62,888 nucleotides of DNA from the NCBI GenBank assembly GCA_021771815.1, contig JAETOE010000026.1, positions 1 to 62,888 on the forward strand, in the 5' to 3' direction. A model generated the notes under the pieces. That model was not told where the DNA came from. It did no database searches and saw only the letters and a list, made by a program, of their open reading frames with translations. This document shows, one piece after another, positions 6,416 through 13,471 of this stretch (the first letter of the stretch is position 1; each line of letters begins with the position of its first letter). The position numbers were made by a program, and so were the translations under genes. This stretch comes from Roseburia hominis (lineage in GTDB: Bacteria > Bacillota > Clostridia > Lachnospirales > Lachnospiraceae).

Positions 6416-6585
6416 CCTCCCTGTTTTCCGAAGGAAAATGCGACTGCCTTTGCAGGAGCAGAGGATTTTCCTCCCTGTTTTCCGAAGGAAAATGCTCCTC
6501 AACTTGTTGAGGTTCTGCCCTTTGCATGGAGCAATGCCCAGCAAGCCGTGCAGGATTTTCCTCCCTGTTTTCCGAAGGAAAATGC
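6416..6585. repeat. Three copies of a 26-bp repeat in the purM leader
   Basis: The plus-strand unit CCTCCCTGTTTTCC plus GAAGGAAAATGC occurs identically at 6416-6441, 6470-6495 and 6560-6585. Copies 2 and 3 also share the preceding AGGATTTT. Each unit contains the palindrome TTTTCCGAAGGAAAA, and on the transcribed (minus) strand ends with AGGGAGGA, a strong ribosome-site sequence. Only the first copy abuts the purM ATG. I found no other copy in the window. Confidence 0.85.
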
Positions 6586-6661
6586 TGTCACGCACCGTGA
6601 GCTGCGCCGTATTTCCTTCTGTGCTCTGTACCTCCCGGCATACAGTTTACGCCATGCCGGT

Positions 6662-6690
6662 ATGGATGGCGCTTCCTGCTGACCATCCAT
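6662..6690. other. 8-bp inverted repeat at the start of the purM leader
   Basis: ATGGATGG (6662-6669) and CCATCCAT (6683-6690) can pair around a 13-nt loop. It lies just downstream of the predicted purM transcription start (about 6688), so it would form a 5'-terminal hairpin in the mRNA or an operator in DNA. Confidence 0.5.
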
Positions 6691-6694
6691 GTAT

Positions 6695-6724
6695 AGTATA
6701 GCTTTAAATCCATATATTTTCCAA
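6695..6724 (-). promoter_or_regulatory. Predicted purM promoter
   Basis: Minus strand: TTGGAA (6724-6719), 18 bp, TATACT (6700-6695). It would transcribe purM-purN-purD independently of purE, which lies 6 kb upstream behind unrelated genes. Confidence 0.6.
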
Positions 6725-6798
6725 TTATATATTATAATCCGTTTTATTAGTTTATCTTATATATTGTTTTTCAGTCTTTCGTTTTTCTAATAAATTAT

Positions 6799-7077
6799 TT
6801 ATAGCTTGCCGCTCATTCCGTCCGCTTCCGCTTTCCCAAGCAGATAGAGAAACAAAAGCGACGGGATCCGCATAATCGGCACCTCGGTGCCGTGCGCGGT
6901 AAGACCGATATCGTTCAACTACTTTGTGAGCAGAAAGGCGCCTGTCACACCATTTTTCTTCTCCCTGCACAGTTCCACAATCGCGTCGCTGTTTGGCACA
7001 TGCGGATGATTCCGGTATTTTACCTCGCAAAGGAACTTCTCTCTTGGCAGTTCGACAACGACATCCACTTCCTTTTC
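6799..7077 (-). pseudogene. Decayed 3' end of an ATPase-type gene (DUF4143-like)
   Basis: One frame over 93 codons reads EKEVDVVVELPREKFLCEVKY and on to REKKNGVTGAFLLTK, then an in-frame TAG, then LNDIGLTAHGTEVPIMRIPS and LLFLYLLGKAEADGMSGKL. The EVDVVVE...CEVKYR part resembles the C-terminal nuclease-like fold of AAA ATPases carrying DUF4143. It is broken on both counts: a stop at its left edge (7078-7080) with no ATPase domain upstream, and an internal TAG. So it is a remnant. The family call is from memory of such C-termini and is moderate. Confidence 0.6.
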
Positions 7078-7242
7078 TTATATATTATTCAAGTATATTC
7101 CTCTTTTTTGTCATGCATTCAAATACTATAGTTTAATAAAAATGAAGGAGTTATGAAAATATACTTTCACAACTCCCTGATCTTTGTTCTATTACGATTT
7201 GTTTTTATGTCGTAATGTAACTTACAACGCTTGCCGTTTCAC

Positions 7243-8511
7243 TTATATTCCATACTCCGCTCCATGCGCTTTCACGAACGCAAGAATATCCGCGACTGTC
7301 ATCTCACCGCCAAGCGCTTCGCCCGCCGCCACTGACGGTTCGCACTCCAGCGTAAAATATCCCTCTTCATGCCCGGTATAAATCCGTGCCTGTGTGTAGC
7401 CCGTACCCGCGTCGGGGCCCTGCACATACGAATAATTGATAATTGCAATCACATCCGTATAACTGTCCCCGTTATAATCCGTGAAAGATACTGCCTCCAC
7501 CGAGCCAAAGCTCTCCGCTGCCGCCAGCATATTCCACTCACCGTTCATACCCGGCAGTGTCGTGGCACACGAACCGTCCTTTATCACGGAAAACGTCACA
7601 TCACAATAAGGATTCCGCTCCGTATCCGGCTCGTAAGCAGCAAACGTTACCTTTCCAAACGGCTCCATCTCCACATCAAAAGTCTGGTCTTTAATCTGTC
7701 CGTCCGTGATCCGCATACGATTTGAGACAAACTGATAGCCCGTTGCGCTTTTCTTCACCGTTGTCTCATATGGTATAATGTGATAGCCGCTCTGATCCTC
7801 ACCCTCGTATCCGGCTTCCGGCACAACCTCAAGCGTAAAATTCTCCCCATCTTCTGTACTGCCTGCAATACAGCGAAACGACTGATAATTCGTATCGCCG
7901 TGCTCCCAGTAATAGGCATCATATTCGGGCAGATAGATCCATGTCAGGGGGTGTTTCATCTGACTGTAAGAAATCCCCGTCTTTTCCTGCAGGAAGGTAT
8001 CGATCTGCAGACCCGTAAGACGCGTAAGGCCCGTATATAATTCCTCATCCCCCGTCTCCTTTAAATACGCCGCGATCTCCTCGTCATCCACACGTTCCGT
8101 GTCCATACCTGCACCGCTGTAGAAAAGCTCATCCAATACGATGTCCGCCGGCGTGTCATATACAGACAGCAGAAATCCGTAATTTTCATTTTGATTTACA
8201 TAATCCGAAAACTGTTGGAGTTCCTCCTCTGTAAGACTTCGCTCTGTACCGTCGGTTTTACCACCCCCGTTTTGGTCTGCACTGCCCGCCATCTGTGCTT
8301 CCCCTTTGTTTTCCGCCACACCGTCTGATGCCGCGCCTTTTCTTTCCGCTGTGGCATCTTCGGTTTCTGTCAGTCTTTCTATGCTCGGCGCTTCTTCTGC
8401 ATTCTCCTGCTGCCGCTCGCCCGCTTCCCCAGAAGTTCCGATGCCGCACGCACCAAATGTCAGGCAGAAAATCATTCCCATTGCCGCAATTTTCACATTT
8501 CTTTTTCTCAT
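7243..8511 (-). CDS. Lipoprotein with a DYNGD motif, downstream of the BlaI/M56 genes
   Basis: 422 residues. A lipoprotein signal is clear: MRKRNVKIAAMGMIFCLTFGAC, with Cys22 the lipidation site (LTFGAC). A Ser/Glu/Ala-rich linker to about 95 is followed by a globular region. Near 345-360 it has SFTDYNGDSYTDVIAI, a calcium-loop-like DxNxD motif as in FG-GAP/VCBS repeats. The neighbour at 8621 and the M56 protein at 9933 have the same motif followed by an ARIYTG or similar strand (VRIYTGASDGHFTLE / ARIYTGHEEGYFTLE), so the two lipoproteins are paralogous here. No function is assigned; extracellular ligand sensing or cell-wall monitoring is a guess. Confidence 0.75.
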   Translation of the reverse strand: MRKRNVKIAAMGMIFCLTFGACGIGTSGEAGERQQENAEEAPSIERLTETEDATAERKGAASDGVAENKGEAQMAGSADQNGGGKTDGTERSLTEEELQQFSDYVNQNENYGFLLSVYDTPADIVLDELFYSGAGMDTERVDDEEIAAYLKETGDEELYTGLTRLTGLQIDTFLQEKTGISYSQMKHPLTWIYLPEYDAYYWEHGDTNYQSFRCIAGSTEDGENFTLEVVPEAGYEGEDQSGYHIIPYETTVKKSATGYQFVSNRMRITDGQIKDQTFDVEMEPFGKVTFAAYEPDTERNPYCDVTFSVIKDGSCATTLPGMNGEWNMLAAAESFGSVEAVSFTDYNGDSYTDVIAIINYSYVQGPDAGTGYTQARIYTGHEEGYFTLECEPSVAAGEALGGEMTVADILAFVKAHGAEYGI

Positions 8512-8620
8512 TCTCCCACACCCCTTCTTCTGTTCCCACAGGGTAACTCTTCCTGCTCCCTCATTTTTGTTTCTCCCTGCATTTTCCTTTCCGTTCCTGC
8601 CCTTTTCCCTCTTCCGGTTC

Positions 8621-9853
8621 TTACATCCCCTCGAGAATCTGTATCATCTGCTCCGCCGAATAAGTTTTCCCATATTCGTAGCCATCCTTCGCCTTACTCA
8701 TATCGTAAACACTGTTTAACGCCTTCGCGTACTTCTCCTTCGTCATGCGCGTACCGTTCCACTCATAGTAGTAAATAGGCTCTCCTGACGCATCAAACTG
8801 CACGTTGGAATTGTCCTCCGCTCCGTAATAGCCTTCGGCAACCGGCTCTAACCCCTGCTTACCCAGGCTGTAGACCAGATCGTAGTAGCAGTCCATATTC
8901 CCCTCGGAATTACAGAGCAGATTTTCTCCCTCAATGTAGCTGAAATAAAGACGATTGAGCTGATTCTGATATATCTTCCCGTCACAAAAACTGACGATCC
9001 GGCAGCCCGCAGCCTCACAGTTTCCGATTACCACCAATTCCGGAATCTCGTCATCATTCAGATAAATCAAATGATATCCCTCGGCCGGATCATCGACGCT
9101 CTTCTGGCTTATGCAGTCAATATACGCCTCCTGCCATCCATCCGCCATGCCTCTGTCCGATGCATCCGTCCTGCTGCCCGGCGCTCCCAGAAAGCCTAAC
9201 ACGCTCTTTATCGTTTTCTCGGCAAGCGCGGAATCCGTCTCCGCCGAAAGCTCACGCTCCAGTGTAAAATGACCGTCCGACGCCCCGGTATAGATGCGGA
9301 CCTCCGACGCTTTCTCCTCATCCCCGTCGAGCGGCTCATAATTGCAGATTGTAATGATATCCTTGATTCCGTCACCGTTATAATCCGGGAACGATACTGC
9401 CGCTACCGAATCCAGGCAACGGTCCGTTCGCACGTTATCTTTCTCCATTCCTTCTAACATCTGCACGACTTCGTCACCGCGAAGAATCGCAAACACTGCG
9501 TCGCCGTTCGGCTGTGCGTCCGTCCGCGTCGTATAGGACGCAAATGTCACATTTCCGAGACTGTTCAGTTCCACATCAAAGGTCTGATCTACGATTTTAT
9601 CTGCAGCCTGAAGCAATCCGTTCTGTTCTGCGGATTGCGCCGCGCTGCCCACACCCGTGCTGTCCGCGCCTGTTTCCTGTCCCATTTCCGTTTCCTGCGC
9701 CGCGTCCGTCTGCACATCCGCGCCGTTTTCTGCCCCCTGTGCGTTCTCCGCGCTAATCTGCGCATCCGCGCCGTCCGGCTGCGCCATCTGGCATCCTGCT
9801 GCCATGCTCAAGCACAATACGGTCATTCCCAATATAAACTTTTTCTTCTTCAT
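8621..9853 (-). CDS. Lipoprotein paralogue with a DYNGD motif
   Basis: 410 residues from the ATG at 9853; the start MKKKKFILGMTVLCLSMAAGC has AGGGAAAAG upstream and Cys21 as lipidation site. Residues 25-85 are an Ala/Gln/Asp-rich linker. About 90-210 repeat the region shared with the 7243 gene (DQTFDVELNSLGNVTFASYTTRTDAQPN in parts, SFPDYNGDGIKDIITI). The C-terminal 190 residues (WQEAYIDCISQKS, YHLIYLNDDEIPELVVIGNC) carry a second LNDDEIPELV motif common in Clostridia surface proteins. It is probably co-transcribed with the M56 gene upstream (79 bp gap). Function unknown. Confidence 0.75.
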   Translation of the reverse strand: MKKKKFILGMTVLCLSMAAGCQMAQPDGADAQISAENAQGAENGADVQTDAAQETEMGQETGADSTGVGSAAQSAEQNGLLQAADKIVDQTFDVELNSLGNVTFASYTTRTDAQPNGDAVFAILRGDEVVQMLEGMEKDNVRTDRCLDSVAAVSFPDYNGDGIKDIITICNYEPLDGDEEKASEVRIYTGASDGHFTLERELSAETDSALAEKTIKSVLGFLGAPGSRTDASDRGMADGWQEAYIDCISQKSVDDPAEGYHLIYLNDDEIPELVVIGNCEAAGCRIVSFCDGKIYQNQLNRLYFSYIEGENLLCNSEGNMDCYYDLVYSLGKQGLEPVAEGYYGAEDNSNVQFDASGEPIYYYEWNGTRMTKEKYAKALNSVYDMSKAKDGYEYGKTYSAEQMIQILEGM

Positions 9854-9932
9854 TCTCTTTTCCCTCATTTTAAATTTCCGGTTCCCCGGTTTTTGTCCCC
9901 GATGTTTGTTTCACTCGGTCTTTCACTTTCCC

Positions 9933-12123
9933 TTAATGCTCAAAATCACTGGTCGGATAAGGTCCGATAATATCCGTCACCGCGTCGATCTTGTTATCCA
10001 GCAGAACTTCATAAGCCGTCCCGTCCTCCATGGCGATACGCCATAATTGCGGTATGTCGTCTCTATAAGGCTGCCAATAATCCGCAACCGTACCCCCTTG
10101 AAAGACCGCGCTGTGCTCTAAGAACCAGACTGCCTTCTCCACATCCTGCATATCTGCAAAATTCTCCGGCAGATCATACTGATAAACCGGGGAAAACCAT
10201 GTACGTCTCGCATTTGAGAAATGCATCTGCGGAATCACGAATGCCCCGGCAAATTTCTCCTCATCAAAGCCTCTGCAATAAAAGGTTCTGTCATGATCCA
10301 TGTCCGCCTCGCTCATCGCAAACAGAAAATTCCCCTGCACATTGTAATAGTAATAACACTCCTCCACCTGCGTTCCGGTCAGATCGTATAGCTCCTGCAA
10401 TGCCAGAACAGCGAGCGCCCTGTGCTCCTCCTCCGGAAGCAGCGACGTATCAATATATTCAGAATCCGCAAGATAATCCGATACATGCAGATGAAGCACA
10501 GGCTCTATAAAGCCTTCCCGATGTGCCGCCGCCCCGTCGCTGCCTGCACTCTGCGACACAGCCGTTTTTCCGTTCGCCTGCTCTGTCGCAGCCGCTTCCG
10601 CAATCGTTTGGCGCGCCGCTTCCTCCTCCGTAAGCAGACGCGCATCCTCATCTGATTTACCGTTATCTTCCGAAAATGCCGTCTCACCGTCATCTTCCAC
10701 CTTTGGTATGACCTTGTCGCCCTCCTCGTAGAGCCCTGTCTCCTGATTATAATAGTAAAACCAGTGTTCACCAACCCCAAGCTCGTTATTCCAGAAATAG
10801 CCGAGAAGCGGCAGTCCTTCCGATGACGTATCATGCTCGAACACGACGGAAAGCTCTGCCCCTGCCTGCCCCGGAATCTCCGAGTCACATAGCATCGCAA
10901 GCGTTCCGTCCTCACGCACTGTATAGAGCCGGTAGAAGTTCGTCGATGAAGAGCCCGCCATGCCGATGGTAAAATCCGGGCAGCCGTCCACATTATAATC
11001 CGTCCACGCTAAATCAAGCTTTCCCGGAAAATTGCAGGACGTCTCCTCTCCCCAAAAACTGAGATCTGCTCCAAGCTTTCTGGTATCAAGCACCTTTCCC
11101 CATGAATCTACCGTGCGAAGTTCATAGCTTCCCTGATAATTTTCCTCATAAATTCCGCCGCCCGGCACGGCGTGCTCAATGTCAAAGTACTCTCCCTTTG
11201 TCATCCACAGTTCCACCGTTACCGTTTTGTTTCCAAGCGGCATCTCCGCCTGCCCCATAAGAAAATCCCTAAGTGCAACCGGCTGTTCTTCGTTCTTGTA
11301 GCTTTCATCCTGCATATACTGCTCCTTTGGATTTAAAGCAAGTCCCAGAAGAACCGCCGCGAGGACAACGGCAATGACAACACCGCCCCAGAATGCAGGG
11401 CGTTTATATCGAAGTACATTCGTAATCCGTCCTTTAATGCCTCCCTCGCCAAATGCGAGCGGGCTTCCGTTTACGATCTGTCTGCCACAGGCAAGGGAGA
11501 GCAGCGCCGCCGAATACTCCTTTTTGCTTTCCTTACCCATACTGCGAATCACACTCTCATCGCAGGACATCTCCATATCCCTGCACATCAGATAAAACGC
11601 CAGCCAGACCAACGGATGAAACCAGTAAATACAGGTCACAAAAAATGCTGCTTCCTTGATGAGATAATCACGCCTTCTGATATGCGTTCTCTCATGCGCA
11701 AGCACATAGACCCGCTCCTTCTCCCCCAGTTCTGCCGGGAGATATATACGGGGCGCAAAGAGGCCCAGCACAAACGACGTGTGAAGCTTCTCTGACTCAT
11801 AGAGATTCTCTCCGAGAAAACGCGCATCCTTAAGCTGCCCTTTCAGCCTCAGCACAGACCACACACTGTAGCCAAACAGTAACAGTACGCGGGTTGATCT
11901 GCATTCCGATATCAGGCGGAACTGTCTGCGGGCTGATCTTAAGCAGGCTGAAGACGCTCTTTATGGAAACCGGACACACCAGACGGAAATATACGACACT
12001 CCACAGCACATAGGAATAGATCTTCGGCAGCTTCTTAAGAAACAGCCGCACGAAAAGCAGCACCAATACACAGTAGCCGGCCGTGATTCCCATATTTAAA
12101 ACACGTAAAAACACATCTTGCAT
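9933..12123 (-). pseudogene. M56 (BlaR1-like) membrane peptidase with an unusual ectodomain, frameshifted
   Basis: Two pieces in different frames. The first (12123-11830) starts MQDVFLRVLNMGITAGYCVL, has two membrane segments and runs into PDIGMQINPRTV before losing frame. The second frame (from about 11890 to 9933) continues LLFGYSVWSVLRLKGQLKDA, then AHERTHIRRRDYL, the HExxH zinc site of M56, EMSCDE, a membrane helix (GGVVIAVVLAAVLLGLAL), and about 460 extracellular residues with AWTDYNVDGCPDFTIG. The stretch normally separating the two parts also seems short, implying a deletion as well as a shift. A BlaR1 penicillin-binding domain with STxK was not seen. A sequencing error could mimic the shift. 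Confidence 0.75.
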
Positions 12124-12211
12124 ATAACCGTTCCCCCTTCCCGAAACTTTTTCATAAATGAAACCTCACGCCAGCACATTGTACAAACACACCCTGCGTC
12201 AATCCTTCGCC

Positions 12212-12574
12212 TCACTCCTCGCGATAGCTCTCGATCAATGCCTTCATCTCCTCCACCTGCGCATCCGTAAGCTTCTCTTTTCCAATAAAAGCCGTGAGAA
12301 ACTTTGGCAGCGAACCGCCGAACTCCTCCTCGACAAACTGCCTGCTCCTGCCGCCATAAAACTCTTCTCTGGAAAGCATCGCGGTCACTGTTGCATTCTC
12401 GTTGCAGAAAATTCCTCTGACACACAACTTCTTTAACACTGTATACGTTGTTGATTTCTTCCAGCCCAACTCCTTCTCGCACAGCTTTACCAGTTCCGTA
12501 GAACCAATCGGCTCATTTGCCCATATCAAATCCGCAAAGCGCGCCTCCGCTTCCGCCAGACGATACTCCTTCAT
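12212..12574 (-). CDS. BlaI/MecI/CopY-family repressor
   Basis: 120 residues, usual length. Winged helix at about 5-75 (LAEAEARFADLIWANEPIGS, KELGWKKSTTYTVLKKLCVRG) is the typical BlaI reading head; the C-terminal helices (VEEEFGGSLPKFLTAFIGKEK) dimerise. Family members repress an operon until a partner M56 protease cleaves them. Here the partner gene starts 88 bp downstream, and a twin operator with promoter lies upstream at 12671-12729. The start has GAAAGGAGCGGGTCGC before ATG. Regulated genes are likely itself, the M56 gene and the two lipoproteins. Beta-lactam response should not be assumed, since the partner ectodomain is not penicillin-binding-like. Confidence 0.88.
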   Translation of the reverse strand: MKEYRLAEAEARFADLIWANEPIGSTELVKLCEKELGWKKSTTYTVLKKLCVRGIFCNENATVTAMLSREEFYGGRSRQFVEEEFGGSLPKFLTAFIGKEKLTDAQVEEMKALIESYREE

Positions 12575-12670
12575 GCGACCCGCTCCTTTCCTTCGTCTTC
12601 TCCGTACTGCATTTCATTCACCAGGAGAATCTCAGTTACATTACAATTACACCACACATAAATGCAAAAG

Positions 12671-12718
12671 GTCTATTTAGTATAGACCACCCTACAGAGT
12701 AGTCTATATCAAATAGAC
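12671..12718. promoter_or_regulatory. Twin operator for the BlaI-type repressor
   Basis: Two inverted repeats with the same half site GTCTAT-N5-ATAGAC: 12671-12687 (spacer TTAGT on the plus strand) and 12702-12718 (spacer ATCAA). Their centres are 31 bp apart, about three helical turns, so both would lie on one face. The right-hand one lies between, and partly over, the -35 and -10 of the repressor promoter. Confidence 0.8.
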
Positions 12719-12729
12719 CTTTTTGTCAA
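12701..12729 (-). promoter_or_regulatory. Promoter of the BlaI-type repressor operon
   Basis: Minus strand: TTGACA (12729-12724), 17 bp, TAGACT (12706-12701). The -10 box and spacer lie within operator GTCTATTTGATATAGAC (read on the minus strand), so repressor binding would block polymerase. Confidence 0.7.
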
Positions 12730-12810
12730 CCGGCTCCTGCCGCTTCCTGCACTTCACATGCCACTTTTCATATGCTTTTCATCCGCTTCTCATAAACTGT
12801 CTGATAATTT

Positions 12811-13311
12811 CTAATAGTTTTTATATCCCACTTCCTGAAGCTTCGCGTCCTTCGCCTGCACCTGCTCCTTCAATTCTTTGGAATATTCCTTTAATTTTTG
12901 CAAAATTGCATCATCTGATGTTGCAAGGATCTTCGCTGCAAGTAATCCTGCATTTGCTCCGCCATTGATCGCTACCGTCGCAACCGGAATCCCGGACGGC
13001 ATCTGTACGATGGAATAGAGGGAATCACGCCCGCCGAGGGAAGTTGTGTGCATCGGAATACCGATGACCGGCATCGGGAAAATCGCCGCACACATACCCG
13101 GCAGATGCGCTGCCATGCCCGCACCCGCGATAATGACTTTAAAGCCCTTCGACTCCGCGCTCTTCGCATACTCAAAGAACACGTCCGGCTCACGGTGCGC
13201 CGAGATAATCGTCATCTCGTAGTCAATCCCAAGCTTCTCTAAAATATCTGCAGCCTTTGCCATCACCGGCATATCAGAATCGCTGCCCATTACAATACCT
13301 ACTTTTGCCAT
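12811..13311 (-). CDS. purE: 5-(carboxyamino)imidazole ribonucleotide mutase
   Basis: 166 residues. PurE converts N5-CAIR to CAIR in purine synthesis. Motifs: VGIVMGSDSDMPVM at the start, TIISAHREPDVFFEYA near 38, AGAGMAAHLPGMCA near 70 and GIPMHTTSLGGRDSLYSIVQMP. The start at 13311 is preceded by AAAGGAGAGAAC. A promoter lies at 13409-13437. On the minus strand it is followed, not by purM, but by the BlaI/M56/lipoprotein cluster; purM starts 6.4 kb away. No purK is visible in the window. Confidence 0.96.
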   Translation of the reverse strand: MAKVGIVMGSDSDMPVMAKAADILEKLGIDYEMTIISAHREPDVFFEYAKSAESKGFKVIIAGAGMAAHLPGMCAAIFPMPVIGIPMHTTSLGGRDSLYSIVQMPSGIPVATVAINGGANAGLLAAKILATSDDAILQKLKEYSKELKEQVQAKDAKLQEVGYKNY

Positions 13312-13408
13312 TGTTCTCTCCTTTTCTCCGGCGGTATAGCGCCGGCATCCGGTGTACCGTATCGCCCACATTTCGCATAATGATGCAATACACCAGTATT
13401 TTTCTGTT

Positions 13409-13437
13409 ATTATATCTGTCTTCTACAAAAAAGCCAA
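13409..13437 (-). promoter_or_regulatory. Predicted purE promoter
   Basis: Minus strand: TTGGCT (13437-13432), 17 bp, TATAAT (13414-13409). The leader of about 90 nt includes CCGGCG...CGCCGG pairing (13328-13346), a small hairpin just before the ribosome site. Confidence 0.65.
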
Positions 13438-13471
13438 GCCGTCATCTATTACCGTCGTTTCATTTCTCCGC

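Noticed and set aside
6411-6527. N-terminal extension of PurM by 39 codons
   Set aside because: It translates two copies of a leader repeat (HFPSENRE twice) and lies upstream of the strong ribosome site at the true ATG.
13320-13440. Purine riboswitch before purE
   Set aside because: No conserved three-way-junction core seen; only a small GC hairpin and a normal promoter.
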